DNA of 64,000 nucleotides from Woeseiaceae bacterium (GCA_021773055.1 JAJFKV010000002.1:1-64000); one strand, 5' to 3'. Shown: positions 32,794 to 45,356, numbered from the stretch's first letter. Numbers and translations: made by a program. Notes: a model not told the origin generated them from the letters alone.

Positions 32794-35067
32794 ATGCTGA
32801 GTAGTGAGCTCGAATTTTGTTTGAACGAGGCTTTTCAACGAGCCAGTGACCATCGCCATGAATTCATGACGGTGGAGCACTTATTGCTGGCATTGCTGGA
32901 TATTCCAGCGGTGCACGAAATTCTGAAGGCTAGCGATGCAAATATTCCGGAGTTGCGCCGGCAGTTAACAGAATGCATAGATGAGCAAACACCACGCTTG
33001 CCCGTAGAGAGTGAAACGGAAGTTCAGCCGACACTGGGGTTTCAGCGTGTGCTGCAGCGCGCCGTTTTTCATGTGCAATCCAGTGGCAAGAAGGAAGTTA
33101 CTGGCAGCAATGTGCTGGTCGCGATTTTTTCCGAAAAGCAGTCGCAGGCTGTCTATTTCCTCAGTTTGCAGGACATTTCCCGGCTCGATGTAGTCAATTT
33201 CATCTCTCACGGTATGCCACAAGTGCCCGGTGAGGACGTCGACGGTGATGGCGAGCCGCGACCGGAATCCGAAGCAGAGGAGGATTCCTCGGCATTGTCC
33301 AAATACGCGACCAATCTCAATGACCTCGCAATGCAGGGCAAGATAGACCCTCTGATCGGCCGCGAACTCGAAATCGAACGCACGGTGCAGATTCTGTGTC
33401 GTCGCCGCAAGAATAATCCGCTCTATGTTGGAGAGGCGGGCGTTGGCAAGACGGCTCTGGCGGAAGGGCTGGCACGGATGATCGTGGAAGAGAACGTGCC
33501 CGACGTACTGTCCGACAGCACGATCTATGCGCTCGACATGGGCACTCTCATCGCAGGAACGAAATATCGCGGAGACTTCGAAAAGCGTTTGAAAGGCGTC
33601 ATTGCGGAAGTGAGCAGCGACCCCGGCGCGATTCTGTTCATTGATGAAATTCATACAGTGATCGGGGCCGGCGCTGCGTCGGGTGGTGTCATGGATGCCA
33701 GTAATCTGATCAAACCGGTGCTGGCAAACGGTGAGATTCGCTGCATCGGCTCAACGACCTATACTGAATATCGCGGCATTTTCGAAAAAGATCACGCTCT
33801 GGCGCGACGCTTTCAGAAAATCGATGTCCCGGAACCCAGCGCTGAGGAAACAGTTGCGATTCTTAAGGGGCTAAAGTCGCGGTTCGAAGAGCATCACGGC
33901 ATCAAATACGATAATCAGGCGCTAGAGGCAGCAGTGGAACTGGCTGTCCGACACATCAACGATCGGCATTTGCCAGACAAGGCCATCGACGTCATGGACG
34001 AAGCCGGTGCTAATCTGCGTTTGCAGCCGGTCGCCGAACGCGGCGAACGCGTAACGGTGCAGATGATCGAAGTGATTGTCGCGAAGATGGCTCGCATACC
34101 GGAAAAGAGTGTTTCTTCCTCTGATCGCGCCGCGCTGCGCACGATGGAGCGCGATCTCAAACTGACGATATTCGGGCAGGATCAGGCGATTCAGGCGCTG
34201 AGTGGCGCGATCAAAATGTCGCGATCCGGATTACGTGACGAAGAGAAACCGATCGGCGCCTTTCTGTTTTCGGGGCCGACGGGTGTGGGCAAGACGGAAG
34301 TCACTCGCCAGTTATCTATGCTCATGGGCGTCGAACTCATTCGTTTTGATATGTCGGAATACATGGAACGTCACACGGTCTCGCGGCTCATCGGTGCGCC
34401 GCCGGGATATGTCGGATTTGACCAGGGTGGGTTGTTAACGGAGGCTGTTAACAAGAACCCACATGCTGTTGTATTACTTGATGAAATTGAGAAGGCGCAC
34501 CCCGAAGTATTCAACTTGTTGTTGCAAGTGATGGATCACGGTACTTTGACCGACAACAATGGTCGCAAAGCGGACTTTCGCAATGTAATCCTGGTGATGA
34601 CGACCAATGCGGGGGCCGAGGAAATGAGCCGGGCATCGATTGGATTCACTGAGCAGGACCACAGCTCTGACGGCATGTCGGTTATCAAGAAAAAGTTCTC
34701 ACCTGAATTTCGCAATCGTCTCGATGCCATCATCCAGTTCGCGTCACTTGAGATCGACTCGATCAAGTGTGTTGTCGACAAGCTCGTTGTCGAGTTGGAA
34801 GCCAAACTTGGCAATAACAATGTGACCCTGGAACTCGATGACGATGCTCGTGACTGGATCGCGGAACGAGGCTACGACCCGCAGATGGGTGCGCGGCCGA
34901 TGGCCCGGATCATTCAGGAACAGATCAAGCGGCCTCTGGCCGAAGAACTCCTGTTTGGCAGTCTCGCGGAAGGTGGGCACGTGCGAATTGGTGTCGGCGA
35001 TGACGACACGCTGGAGTTAAATGCTGAACCCGTGCTCAAGGAACTTGAGCATTTGCCGGAGGACTAG
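32794..35067 (+). CDS. clpA: ClpA unfoldase of the ClpAP protease
   Basis: A 757-residue AAA+ unfoldase with the double Clp N-domain (residues 1-150, which bind ClpS), then D1 with Walker A GEAGVGKTA and D2 with GPTGVGKTE. No ClpB-type middle domain is present, which sets ClpA apart. The loop that docks ClpP is IGF in SRASIGFTEQD, where E. coli has IGL. clpP itself is not in the window. The start is ATG at 32794, with an acidic linker (EDVDGDGEPRPESEAEEDSS) between N-domain and D1. Confidence 0.96.
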   Translation: MLSSELEFCLNEAFQRASDHRHEFMTVEHLLLALLDIPAVHEILKASDANIPELRRQLTECIDEQTPRLPVESETEVQPTLGFQRVLQRAVFHVQSSGKKEVTGSNVLVAIFSEKQSQAVYFLSLQDISRLDVVNFISHGMPQVPGEDVDGDGEPRPESEAEEDSSALSKYATNLNDLAMQGKIDPLIGRELEIERTVQILCRRRKNNPLYVGEAGVGKTALAEGLARMIVEENVPDVLSDSTIYALDMGTLIAGTKYRGDFEKRLKGVIAEVSSDPGAILFIDEIHTVIGAGAASGGVMDASNLIKPVLANGEIRCIGSTTYTEYRGIFEKDHALARRFQKIDVPEPSAEETVAILKGLKSRFEEHHGIKYDNQALEAAVELAVRHINDRHLPDKAIDVMDEAGANLRLQPVAERGERVTVQMIEVIVAKMARIPEKSVSSSDRAALRTMERDLKLTIFGQDQAIQALSGAIKMSRSGLRDEEKPIGAFLFSGPTGVGKTEVTRQLSMLMGVELIRFDMSEYMERHTVSRLIGAPPGYVGFDQGGLLTEAVNKNPHAVVLLDEIEKAHPEVFNLLLQVMDHGTLTDNNGRKADFRNVILVMTTNAGAEEMSRASIGFTEQDHSSDGMSVIKKKFSPEFRNRLDAIIQFASLEIDSIKCVVDKLVVELEAKLGNNNVTLELDDDARDWIAERGYDPQMGARPMARIIQEQIKRPLAEELLFGSLAEGGHVRIGVGDDDTLELNAEPVLKELEHLPED

Positions 35068-35084
35068 TACTCGAGGCGTACTAG
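35064..35084. other. Palindrome holding both clpA and infA stop codons
   Basis: CTAGTAC (35064-35070) pairs with GTACTAG (35078-35084) around 7 bases. The clpA stop (TAG at 35065-35067) and the infA stop (minus strand, 35081-35083) are inside the two arms. No U-run follows, so it is not a standard terminator. Confidence 0.6.
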
Positions 35085-35299
35085 CGGCCGCGGTAGACGA
35101 TGCGGCCTTTGCTGAGATCGTAGGGTGTTAGCTCAACGGTGACTTTGTCACCTGTCAAAATACGAATGTAATTTTTGCGCATTTTTCCGGAAATATGCGC
35201 TGTCACAACGTGACCGTTTTCGAGTTCAACTCGAAAAGTCGTGTTGGGTAGCGTCTCTGTTACGACGCCTTCCATTTGAATGGCTTCTTCTTTCGCCAA
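35081..35299 (-). CDS. infA: Translation initiation factor IF-1
   Basis: A 72-residue OB-fold factor that binds the ribosomal A site during initiation. The sequence ([43 protein letters not shown]) is nearly the enteric protein. The start must be TTG: at 35299 it gives [10 protein letters not shown], aligning with MAKED of E. coli and giving the same length of 72. A second TTG at 35308 would add three residues but leaves the AGAGAG ribosome site too close. It lies between clpA and aat, its usual place. Confidence 0.93.
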   Translation of the reverse strand: MAKEEAIQMEGVVTETLPNTTFRVELENGHVVTAHISGKMRKNYIRILTGDKVTVELTPYDLSKGRIVYRGR

Positions 35300-35376
35300 G
35301 GGATTCAATTCTCTCTAGTGCTAAAAGGCTGGCGAATTGTGCAGAAACGGCGCTGGTATTGCAATGCGGTATGTCA

Positions 35377-36111
35377 TCAATCACACAACATTTCCGAGCA
35401 CGCAAGCGGTGACCCCGGCCACGTCCGGACCTTCTCGAACGGGTCACAGGCGGTCGCGAGGCTGTCGAGGAACTCGCTTCGAGGGATTATTTGAGCTCCC
35501 AGGCTCAGCAAATGGCTGGATACGAGCTGACAGTCGAGCAATTGTAAATCGCCGGCCGTGAGTAGATTGGCGAGGTAAAGTAAGGCGAGTTTCGATGCAT
35601 TGGGAACCGTGCTAAACATCGATTCGCCAAAGAAAGTCTTGCCAATAGCCACGCCGTACAGTCCTCCGGCCAGCTTGCCGGACTGCCATAACTCGATCGA
35701 ATGAGCCCAGCCCTCTGCGTGCAGGTTTTCATAGGCCGTCATCATATCGCTAGTGATCCACGTGCCCTGTTCCGATCTGCGCGGTGCTGCGCACGCGCGG
35801 ATAACCTCAGAAAACGCCGTATTTACCCTAATTTTGGCGCTAGATCGTCGCAGCTGCTGTCGCAGGCGCCTTGCAACACGATAATCGCCGGGCATGAAAA
35901 CGCAGCGCGGGTCAGGTGACCACCACAGGAGTGGCTGGCCGTCGTCGTACCAGGGAAAAATTCCGCGTTGGTACGCGCACAGCAAGCGTTCCGCAGAGAG
36001 ATCACCACCGGCGGCCAATAAACCATCCGGTTCCTGCAACGCGGTGCTCACTGACGGAAAACTGTCCGGTGGGTCATCCGCACTGAGCCAAACGACACGA
36101 TTTTTGCTCAT
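35377..36111 (-). CDS. aat: Leucyl/phenylalanyl-tRNA-protein transferase
   Basis: A 244-residue enzyme that adds Leu or Phe to proteins with N-terminal Arg or Lys, creating signals read by ClpS. The family blocks are GLLAAGGDLSAERLLCAYQRGIFPW, PLLWWSPDPRCVF, WITSDMMTAYENLHAEGWAHSIELW, GGLYGVAIGKTFFGESMFS and LLDCQLVSSHLLSLGA. The ATG overlaps the stop of the FemAB-like gene (ATGA), so they are co-translated. clpS, clpA and aat in one neighbourhood cover tagging, recognition and unfolding. Confidence 0.96.
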   Translation of the reverse strand: MSKNRVVWLSADDPPDSFPSVSTALQEPDGLLAAGGDLSAERLLCAYQRGIFPWYDDGQPLLWWSPDPRCVFMPGDYRVARRLRQQLRRSSAKIRVNTAFSEVIRACAAPRRSEQGTWITSDMMTAYENLHAEGWAHSIELWQSGKLAGGLYGVAIGKTFFGESMFSTVPNASKLALLYLANLLTAGDLQLLDCQLVSSHLLSLGAQIIPRSEFLDSLATACDPFEKVRTWPGSPLACSEMLCD

Positions 36112-37250
36112 GATTTGTCTGCGGGTGTCTTGTAAGGCGTGCGCGAATCGATTGCTTCGATATAGCGGTCGACGTGCTTGCTTTCGTCGTCGAGGTAATC
36201 ACCAACGGCATCGGAGAACTGTGGGTGCGCAAGCCAGTGCGCGGACCAGGTTGAAACCGGTGAAAAGCCGCGACTGATCTTATGTTCCCCCTGCGTGCCG
36301 GGCTCGAAAACCCGTTTCCCGAAGTCGATGCAATAATCGATGCCCTGGTAGTAACAGGTTTCAAAGTGCAGGGCGTCGTAGTGGCCGTCACTGCCCCAGT
36401 AGCGGCCGTACAAACAGTCGTCGCTCTCGAAAAACACCGCCGCGGCGATAGGACGCGATTCGATTTCGGCGAGAATGACAAGAATTCCCTCGGGTATTTG
36501 CTCTGAGAAACCGCGAAAAAAATCTTCAGTGTAATAGGGCATTGAGCCGCGAAGCGTGAATGTGCGACTGATCAGGCGATAAACTTCTGACCAGGTCTGT
36601 GCATCGATATTGGCCCCTTTTACGCGACGAAACTCGATACCACTTTCTTTGACACGACGCCGGTCGCGGCGAGCTTTCTTACGCTTCACGGACGTAAAGG
36701 TAGCGAGAAAATCATCAAAATTGCGGTAGTTATTGTTGTGCCAGTGAAACTGGCAGTCTTTGCGAATTAACAGTTCCGCCTTTTGCAGGTGCGGCAGGTC
36801 GGCAGCCGACGGAAACAGAACATGGAGTGATGAACAGTCCGTATCGGCGGCAAGCGCTATGCCAGCCTGCAGCAGACCGGCGGCAGCATCAATGTCATCG
36901 GGTTCGCGCAATAAAAGGCGGCTGCTTGGTGCTGGTGTAAACGGTACTGCCGAAACCAGTTTCGGGTAATAATCAAGACCGGCTTCGGCGTAGGCATTTG
37001 CCCATGCCCAGTCGAAAACGAATTCGCCCCAGGAATGACTTTTTTCATACAGCGGCATTGCAGCGCGCAGGTGCCCGCCATCAGAAATCGTCAGGTGACG
37101 CGGTGACCAGCCGCTGTCCGGCGTAACACAGCCGGTTTCTTCCGCTAGCTGCAGAAATTCATGTCGCAGAAATGGATAGGCATTGCCCGCAAGACTATTC
37201 CAGTCGTCACGAGAAATTTGCGACATGCTGTTGTGGACGGTGACCTTCAT
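36108..37250 (-). CDS. FemAB-like GNAT-fold protein (COG3146 family)
   Basis: A 380-residue cytoplasmic protein of the FemAB-like/DUF482 family with a GNAT-type acyltransferase fold. Signatures are FLRHEFLQLAEETGCV near the start, a basic SVKRKKARRDRRRVKESGIEFRR stretch mid-protein, and the C-terminal CLYGRYWGSDGHYDALHFETCYYQGIDYCI with HKISRGFSPV. The substrate is unknown. Because it precedes aat, I considered Bpt/Ate, the other N-degron transferase, but its Cys-rich N-terminal motif is absent. Confidence 0.8.
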   Translation of the reverse strand: MKVTVHNSMSQISRDDWNSLAGNAYPFLRHEFLQLAEETGCVTPDSGWSPRHLTISDGGHLRAAMPLYEKSHSWGEFVFDWAWANAYAEAGLDYYPKLVSAVPFTPAPSSRLLLREPDDIDAAAGLLQAGIALAADTDCSSLHVLFPSAADLPHLQKAELLIRKDCQFHWHNNNYRNFDDFLATFTSVKRKKARRDRRRVKESGIEFRRVKGANIDAQTWSEVYRLISRTFTLRGSMPYYTEDFFRGFSEQIPEGILVILAEIESRPIAAAVFFESDDCLYGRYWGSDGHYDALHFETCYYQGIDYCIDFGKRVFEPGTQGEHKISRGFSPVSTWSAHWLAHPQFSDAVGDYLDDESKHVDRYIEAIDSRTPYKTPADKS

Positions 37251-37325
37251 AAGGACAGGTTACCTCAAAGGCCGTCACGTTAGACGCAACAGTATCTCAT
37301 GAGCTGCCGAAAAATTCGCTGACGA

Positions 37326-38351
<1,026 letters not shown>

Positions 38352-38463
38352 TTATTCAGCTTTCAAGGGATAACTTTCAAGCGCTAAGATGCGGGCAAGC
38401 TTTATGTGGAACCAAAGTCTCTCAGATTGTCTCTGGGGCTAGTGTAGGGAATGTAGAAACTTT

Positions 38464-40782
38464 ATGGCAAGAGCCACGAAAGCCAAACAGCCGGAAGCAC
38501 GCCTGTCATCCCAGGTGCATCGAGCCTTGCGTGAGGGTGCGTTATACGTATTCGGCGCATTGGCGGTGATACTTTGGTTCGCATTGTTCACCTATAGCCC
38601 GGCTGACCCCGGTCCGTTTCAGACCACGACCAGCGATACCGTCAGCAACGGCGTTGGGCGGGTCGGGGCATGGGTTGCCGACCTGTTATTCACGGGCTTT
38701 GGCCGACCGGCCTATTTGTTCACGGTAATGGTCTTTTTCCTGGGCTGGATGCTGTATCGCGAGCAAAAAACCCAGATCGAGCTGACCAAGCTCGACTTCG
38801 GGCTGCGCCTGGGTGGATTCGTAGCAACACTTGTGACGAGTTGCGCGCTGTCCAAACTGCATTTTTCAGGCGCCGGATTTAACGAATCGGCCGGCGGCAT
38901 TATTGGCCAGGCATTTGGTGGCTGGCTGGAAGGCCTGATGAAATTACTGGGCGCAAGTACCCTGCTGTTTTTTCTCTGGGTTGCGTCGTTGTCGCTGTTT
39001 CTCGGCATCTCCTGGATTAATGTGATGGACCGAATCGGCCAATGGTCGTTGGTCGCCTTCGAAAAACTTCGATTCAAAGTGGGTGAGTTGCGCGACAAAG
39101 CAGAAGGTCGACGCAGTGCGGCCGTGCGCCAGGACATTGTGAAAGTCGAGAAAAAGCTGAAGGCGAATCGGGCCAAACCAAGAATCGAACCCGTCTTGCC
39201 GACGTTGGAGCCCAGCGAACGGGCGGAAAAGGAACGGCAGGTACCATTGTTCGCTCCACCGGCCGCGGGAGAGCTGCCGCCACTGTCGTTGCTCGATGAT
39301 CCACCCGAGCAAAAGATGGGGTACTCGAAGGAATCGCTGGAGGCGATGTCTCGGCTTGTCGAATTGAAACTCAAGGATTTCGGTATCGACGTAGAGGTGA
39401 GATCGGTTTCACCAGGGCCTGTTATTACGCGTTTTGAGCTCGACCCGGCGCCCGGCGTAAAAGTCAGCCAGATTGCCAGTCTCTCCAAGGACCTGGCGAG
39501 ATCATTGTCTGTAGTCAGTGTTCGAATCGTCGAAGTTATACCCGGCAAGTCATTTGTTGGGCTAGAGATTCCGAACGAAAACCGCCAGCTTGTCACGCTG
39601 GGTGAAATTCTGAAGTCGCGTGCATACGACGATCTCGCATCGCCACTTACGCTTGCGCTCGGCAAGGACATCGGCGGGCACTCCGTGGTTGCCGATCTCG
39701 CACGCATGCCGCACTTGCTAATAGCAGGCACGACCGGCTCAGGTAAATCGGTCGGCATCAATGCGATGGTGCTCAGCATTCTTTACAAGACCCAGCCGGA
39801 GCATGTTCGGTTGATCATGATCGATCCGAAGATGCTTGAGCTATCTGTGTACGAAGGCATCCCACACCTGCTGGCGCCGGTTGTTACAGATATGAAGGAA
39901 GCAGCAAATTCACTGCGCTGGTGTGTTGCCGAAATGGATCGACGCTACCGGCTGATGTCTGCGCTCGGCGTACGCAATATCGGCGGTTATAATCGCAAAG
40001 TACGCGACGCCATGGATGCCGGCGAGCCACTTAAAGATCCGATCTTCAAGCCGCCCGAGCTGTTTGACGAAGACAAACCGATCGAGCATCCGACGCTGCT
40101 GCCGTTGCCTTTCATCGTTGTGATTATCGATGAATTGGCTGACATGATGATGATTGTTGGCAAGAAGGTTGAGGAACTGATCGCGCGGCTGGCTCAAAAA
40201 GCGCGAGCATCAGGAATCCACATGATCCTCGCAACGCAGCGACCCTCCGTTGACGTAATCACGGGCCTGATCAAGGCCAATGTGCCAACGCGCATAGCGT
40301 TTCAGGTATCGGCAAAAGTGGATTCGCGCACGATTCTCGATCAAATGGGCGCCGAGAATCTGCTCGGTCATGGTGACATGCTGTACCTGCCGCCGGGCAC
40401 GTCATTACCCGTTCGTGTGCACGGTGCATTCGTGGATGACAACGAAGTTCATGCAGTTGTTCGACACTTGAAGAAAAGTGCTCCACCACGGTATATCGAG
40501 GAAATTCTGGAGGGCCCCAGTGGTCCAACACCAGGACTGACCGGAATCGACAAAGCAAGTGATTACGAAGATTCCGAGCAGGATGCGCTTTACGACCAGG
40601 CAGTACAAGTGGTGCTCGAAACTCGAAAGGCATCGATTTCCGGCGTGCAGCGACGCTTGAAGATCGGCTACAATCGCGCCGCGAGAATGGTCGAGGCGAT
40701 GGAAGCTGCAGGCATGGTTGGTCCACTGCAGTCCAATGGCTCACGAGAAATACTGGTCCCGACATCGGCAAGAGATGATTAG
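38464..40782 (+). CDS. ftsK: DNA translocase FtsK
   Basis: A 772-residue septal DNA pump that clears the chromosome terminus and activates XerCD. Four or so N-terminal membrane spans (residues about 27-45, 75-95, 112-130, 157-180), a short linker compared with E. coli, then the motor with Walker [11 protein letters not shown] and Walker [13 protein letters not shown]. The C-terminal gamma winged helix ([33 protein letters not shown]) reads KOPS sites. The start is ATG at 38464; the 160 bases upstream show no clear promoter. Confidence 0.95.
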   Translation: MARATKAKQPEARLSSQVHRALREGALYVFGALAVILWFALFTYSPADPGPFQTTTSDTVSNGVGRVGAWVADLLFTGFGRPAYLFTVMVFFLGWMLYREQKTQIELTKLDFGLRLGGFVATLVTSCALSKLHFSGAGFNESAGGIIGQAFGGWLEGLMKLLGASTLLFFLWVASLSLFLGISWINVMDRIGQWSLVAFEKLRFKVGELRDKAEGRRSAAVRQDIVKVEKKLKANRAKPRIEPVLPTLEPSERAEKERQVPLFAPPAAGELPPLSLLDDPPEQKMGYSKESLEAMSRLVELKLKDFGIDVEVRSVSPGPVITRFELDPAPGVKVSQIASLSKDLARSLSVVSVRIVEVIPGKSFVGLEIPNENRQLVTLGEILKSRAYDDLASPLTLALGKDIGGHSVVADLARMPHLLIAGTTGSGKSVGINAMVLSILYKTQPEHVRLIMIDPKMLELSVYEGIPHLLAPVVTDMKEAANSLRWCVAEMDRRYRLMSALGVRNIGGYNRKVRDAMDAGEPLKDPIFKPPELFDEDKPIEHPTLLPLPFIVVIIDELADMMMIVGKKVEELIARLAQKARASGIHMILATQRPSVDVITGLIKANVPTRIAFQVSAKVDSRTILDQMGAENLLGHGDMLYLPPGTSLPVRVHGAFVDDNEVHAVVRHLKKSAPPRYIEEILEGPSGPTPGLTGIDKASDYEDSEQDALYDQAVQVVLETRKASISGVQRRLKIGYNRAARMVEAMEAAGMVGPLQSNGSREILVPTSARDD

Positions 40783-41434
40783 AAATACTATTTTCCTGTG
40801 CATGCTCGCATTGGCGACGAGCAGCACACAAGCGCAGTCGAGCATCGATGACCTTGGCGAGAAGCTTGTTAACGATTTTCTGACCGAAGTCACCACTCTT
40901 GAGAGTCGCTTTGAGCAGTCGTTGATCGACGCAGAGGGCAGCATAATCGAGAGAACCAGTGGCACGCTTGAGATCGAGAGGCCGACCCGTTTTCGGTGGT
41001 CGTATGACGAACCGTATGAGCAATGGTTGGTTGCGGATGGCGTCAATATCTGGAGCTACGATCTTGATCTTGAGCAGGTCACGGTGAAACCGCAGGCAGA
41101 GGCGCTGGCGAACACCCCTGCGCTCCTGCTGGGTGGTGCGGAAGATGCGCTGGAGCAGTTCGATTTCGGCCCGACGACCGTTGAAGAAATAACGACCTGG
41201 GTTCGCCTGGATCCGAAAGACAAGGCCAGTGGATTCAATCGTGTGGAGCTTGGCTTCATCGACAACAAATTACGCCGAATGGTGTTTTTCGACAACCTCG
41301 AGCAGACAACGCTGGTCGCACTTTACGACGTGACGGTGAATGAGCCGATTGCGGCCGATCGTTTCGAATTTCCGGTTCCTGACGGCGTCGATCTGGTTGG
41401 CACGCCGGCATCTGCCGATACTGCGATTCCCTAG
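40775..41434 (+). CDS. lolA: Periplasmic lipoprotein carrier LolA
   Basis: A 219-residue periplasmic chaperone that carries lipoproteins from LolCDE to LolB. Signal peptide [20 protein letters not shown], then the LolA fold with [44 protein letters not shown] and DLEQVTVKP. The ATG at 40775 lies inside the end of ftsK (8-base overlap) and is supported by the signal peptide; a longer frame from 40718 is not. Order ftsK-lolA-rarA-serS is the standard one, here with a vanZ-like gene added. Confidence 0.93.
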   Translation: MIRNTIFLCMLALATSSTQAQSSIDDLGEKLVNDFLTEVTTLESRFEQSLIDAEGSIIERTSGTLEIERPTRFRWSYDEPYEQWLVADGVNIWSYDLDLEQVTVKPQAEALANTPALLLGGAEDALEQFDFGPTTVEEITTWVRLDPKDKASGFNRVELGFIDNKLRRMVFFDNLEQTTLVALYDVTVNEPIAADRFEFPVPDGVDLVGTPASADTAIP

Positions 41435-41845
41435 ATGTTGCCACTCCGGTATGCCAGACGCTGGCAGGTAGCCAGCCTGATTCTTCTTGTCCTTGTACTC
41501 GCTGCGACGATGATGCCGGCAGTGTGGTTCTGGGATGACAAAGTCAAGATGCTGTCCTGGTTTAGAGGTGTCGACAAATGGTCGCATGGCGTTACGTTTT
41601 TCGTATTGTCGCTGTGGTTCACAGGACTGTTTCACAAGCGCTCCTACTGGAAAATTGGTTTTGGCCTCCTGGCGTTCGGGCTCGTTATTGAGGCGTGCCA
41701 GCGACTGGTGAGCTATCGCACGGCTGAATGGCTGGACGTAGGCGCGGACGCAGCCGGTATCATCTTCGGTCTTGCGATCGGGGCGGTGGGCATTGGGGGT
41801 TGGTGTCTTCGCGCCGAGGATCGACTAGCCAAGCGCCGACATTGA
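41435..41845 (+). CDS. VanZ-like membrane protein
   Basis: A 136-residue protein with four predicted membrane helices (about residues 10-32, 52-68, 73-92, 103-122). The DKWSHGVTFFVLSLWFTGLF segment and EACQRLV..R.AEWLDVGADAAGIIFG match the VanZ-like family, whose role is mostly unknown outside glycopeptide resistance. The ATG follows the lolA stop with no gap, and its stop overlaps the TTG start of rarA, so it is tightly built into the lolA-rarA unit. Confidence 0.85.
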   Translation: MLPLRYARRWQVASLILLVLVLAATMMPAVWFWDDKVKMLSWFRGVDKWSHGVTFFVLSLWFTGLFHKRSYWKIGFGLLAFGLVIEACQRLVSYRTAEWLDVGADAAGIIFGLAIGAVGIGGWCLRAEDRLAKRRH

Positions 41846-43170
41846 CTGACCTTTTTAGCAGCGAAACCGACATCGAACGTCCGCTGGCTGACCGGATGCG
41901 GCCTGCGGAGTTGTCCGAGTTTTATGGCCAGCGGCACCTGCTGGCGGACGGCAAGCCACTGCATCGGGCCATAAGCCAGGGTCGCGCCCACTCAATGGTC
42001 TTCTGGGGCCCGCCTGGAACAGGCAAGACCACGCTCGCTCGGATGATCGCGGCGACGACAGAGTCACATTTCATTGCTTTGTCCGCAGTGATGGCGGGTG
42101 TTAAGGATGTGAGAACTGCGGTTGCCGAGGCTGAGCAACACCGGCAAATGCACAGCCGCAGTACGGTCCTGTTTCTCGACGAAGTACACCGCTTCAATAA
42201 ATCCCAACAGGATGCGTTCTTGCCGTTTGTCGAGAACGGCACGCTAACGTTCATAGGTGCGACCACCGAGAACCCTTCGTTTGAACTGAACAATGCATTG
42301 CTATCCCGCGCACGTGTTTACGTGCTGAAAATGCTCGCGATCGAGGATCTGGCCGACATTATTCGTAGGGCGCTACAGGATGAGGAACGCGGGCTCGCCA
42401 ATGCGTATTCGATCAGCGATGCTTCGATTCAACTCATCGCGACTGCCGCCGATGGCGATGCGCGACGGTCTCTTAATCTATTGGAGCTGGCGGCGGATCT
42501 CAGCGGGGAGGGCGATATTACCGACGAGGTGGTCAAGGAAGTCGCCTCGGGCAGTCGCCGTCGCTTCGACAAGAAGGGTGAATATTTCTACGACCAGATT
42601 TCAGCCTTGCACAAGTCCATACGTGGCACGGATCCGGACGCTGCGCTGTACTGGCTGATGCGCATGCTGGATGGTGGTTGTGATCCCTTATACATCGCGC
42701 GTCGCCTGATTCGAGTCGCCTCGGAAGACATCGGCAATGCGGATCCACGTAGCTTGCAGATGACACTGAACGCCTGGGAGGCACAGGAACGTCTGGGTAG
42801 TCCGGAGGGAGAGCTGGCGATCGCACACGCGGTCGTTTATCTCGCATGTGCGCCAAAGAGCAATGCAGTTTACGCAGCCGCGAAAGCGGCCATGGCAGAT
42901 GCGCGGGAACAGGGTTCGCTGGAGGTGCCATTGCACCTTCGCAATGCACCGACAGGTCTGATGAAGGACCTCGGATACGGACAGGACTACCGTTATGCTC
43001 ACGATGAGGACGATGGCTACGCCGCTGGCGAGAACTACTTTCCCGACGACATGAACCCGGTTAAGTATTATCATCCCGTGCCACGTGGATTAGAGATTCG
43101 AATTCGCGAGAAGCTCGATGAAATTGAGCAACGAAACCGGGAAAACCCGCAGCGTAAGAAACCCAAATAG
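41842..43170 (+). CDS. rarA: Replication-associated recombination protein RarA
   Basis: A 442-residue AAA+ clamp-loader-like protein that acts at stalled replication forks. Walker A GPPGTGKTT (residues 56-64), Walker B LFLDEVHRFNKSQQDAFLPFVE, sensor IGATTENPSFELN and the RarA-specific C-terminal half (YWLMRMLDGGCDPLYIARRLIRVASEDIGNADP). The start is TTG at 41842 overlapping the vanZ-like stop (TTGA): it gives MTDLFSSETDIERPLADRMRP, aligning with homologues. A long upstream extension inside vanZ is rejected. Confidence 0.93.
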   Translation: MTDLFSSETDIERPLADRMRPAELSEFYGQRHLLADGKPLHRAISQGRAHSMVFWGPPGTGKTTLARMIAATTESHFIALSAVMAGVKDVRTAVAEAEQHRQMHSRSTVLFLDEVHRFNKSQQDAFLPFVENGTLTFIGATTENPSFELNNALLSRARVYVLKMLAIEDLADIIRRALQDEERGLANAYSISDASIQLIATAADGDARRSLNLLELAADLSGEGDITDEVVKEVASGSRRRFDKKGEYFYDQISALHKSIRGTDPDAALYWLMRMLDGGCDPLYIARRLIRVASEDIGNADPRSLQMTLNAWEAQERLGSPEGELAIAHAVVYLACAPKSNAVYAAAKAAMADAREQGSLEVPLHLRNAPTGLMKDLGYGQDYRYAHDEDDGYAAGENYFPDDMNPVKYYHPVPRGLEIRIREKLDEIEQRNRENPQRKKPK

Positions 43171-44460
<1,290 letters not shown>

Positions 44461-44463
44461 CGG

Positions 44464-44503
44464 AAAAAGGAGTCAGACCCCTTTTGGGATCTGGCCCCTT
44501 TTT
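44464..44503. terminator. Bidirectional terminator after serS
   Basis: AAAAAGGAGTCAGA pairs with TCTGGCCCCTTTTT with one mismatch and one wobble, and an inner CCC/GGG extends the stem. A-run and T-run flank it, so it can end transcription of both serS and the convergent BI-1 gene. The GTCAGACCCC-type sequence also resembles dispersed REP palindromes. Confidence 0.8.
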
Positions 44504-44525
44504 GTTAATTGTTATGGGCGCTCGC

Positions 44526-45227
44526 TTAGTCGCGGCTCATGAACAATCGCAGGATGTAAAAAAACATCATTGCGATGGAAGCGAATAGAGCCATAGAGGC
44601 GGCAACGTATTTATCTTGCGGGTAGTGGTGCATGATATTAGACGTATCATACAAAACGGCGACTCCGGCGAAGCCGATCATACCCACAGAAAACCAGGTT
44701 CCCAGATTAAAACCTAGCGCCCATGACGCGACAATCAAGCCGATGGCGATAAAAAATCCCCACACCATGACTCCGCGCAGGAATGAAAAATCCTTGCGTG
44801 TAATCATTACGGTCGCAATCAAAGCGGCACAGCCCAAGACAGTCACGATCGCAGCGTCCTCGATGATGTTGACGCCTCGTTGCTGGCCATAAACTATGGC
44901 AAAACCAAGTATTGGTACGAACATGATTGCCCACAGCACAACGAATGCGGCAAAGGCTGCGTACTGAGCTGCTGTCGACTGGAGGCGATGCGCCATATGA
45001 CCAGCAGCCCAGCTAAGCCCGATGAACCCGATCACCACAGCAAGTGGGCTTTGCATCATTACTGCGGCAATATTGCCGGCGACCCCAGAAGTAAACAGGT
45101 AGTACTCGACCGCGATAAGCGCAAAAATCGCGCCAACCACATGTGCATAGCATTTCCAGATAAATTCAGACCGATCATCAACACTGAGCGATGAAACCGG
45201 TGCCATCTGATTAAGGTTGTCCTGCAT
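44526..45227 (-). CDS. Bax inhibitor-1/YccA family membrane protein
   Basis: A 233-residue protein with seven membrane helices, matching the BI-1/YccA family (PILGFAIVYGQQRGVNIIEDAAIVT and ALYDTSNIMHH-type segment YDTSNIMHHYPQDKYVAASMALF). YccA interacts with the FtsH protease in E. coli, but the cell role here is unknown. The ATG at 45227 has AGGAG 9 bases upstream; an upstream in-frame start is rejected. It is convergent with serS. Confidence 0.88.
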   Translation of the reverse strand: MQDNLNQMAPVSSLSVDDRSEFIWKCYAHVVGAIFALIAVEYYLFTSGVAGNIAAVMMQSPLAVVIGFIGLSWAAGHMAHRLQSTAAQYAAFAAFVVLWAIMFVPILGFAIVYGQQRGVNIIEDAAIVTVLGCAALIATVMITRKDFSFLRGVMVWGFFIAIGLIVASWALGFNLGTWFSVGMIGFAGVAVLYDTSNIMHHYPQDKYVAASMALFASIAMMFFYILRLFMSRD

Positions 45228-45356
45228 AGGTGAAGCTCCTTTGATCACGAAAATCGCGACTTTCAATAGATCAGATACTAACACCAATCAGAAAATCCGG
45301 TGCAAACCTGTTGCCCGAAAAACGCGTAAAGGGGACTATTTTGAGGCGGGGCTTTT

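Noticed and set aside
36108-37250. Bpt/Ate arginyl- or leucyl-transferase next to aat
   Set aside because: The N-terminal Cys motif of that family is absent; the C-terminal half matches FemAB-like proteins.
41728-41841. Long N-terminal extension of rarA
   Set aside because: It lies inside the vanZ-like gene in another frame, is Arg/Gly-rich, and homologues align from the TTG at 41842.
45300-45356. Terminator after the CsrA-like gene
   Set aside because: G-rich and T-rich stretches are present, but no stem of more than four pairs could be built.
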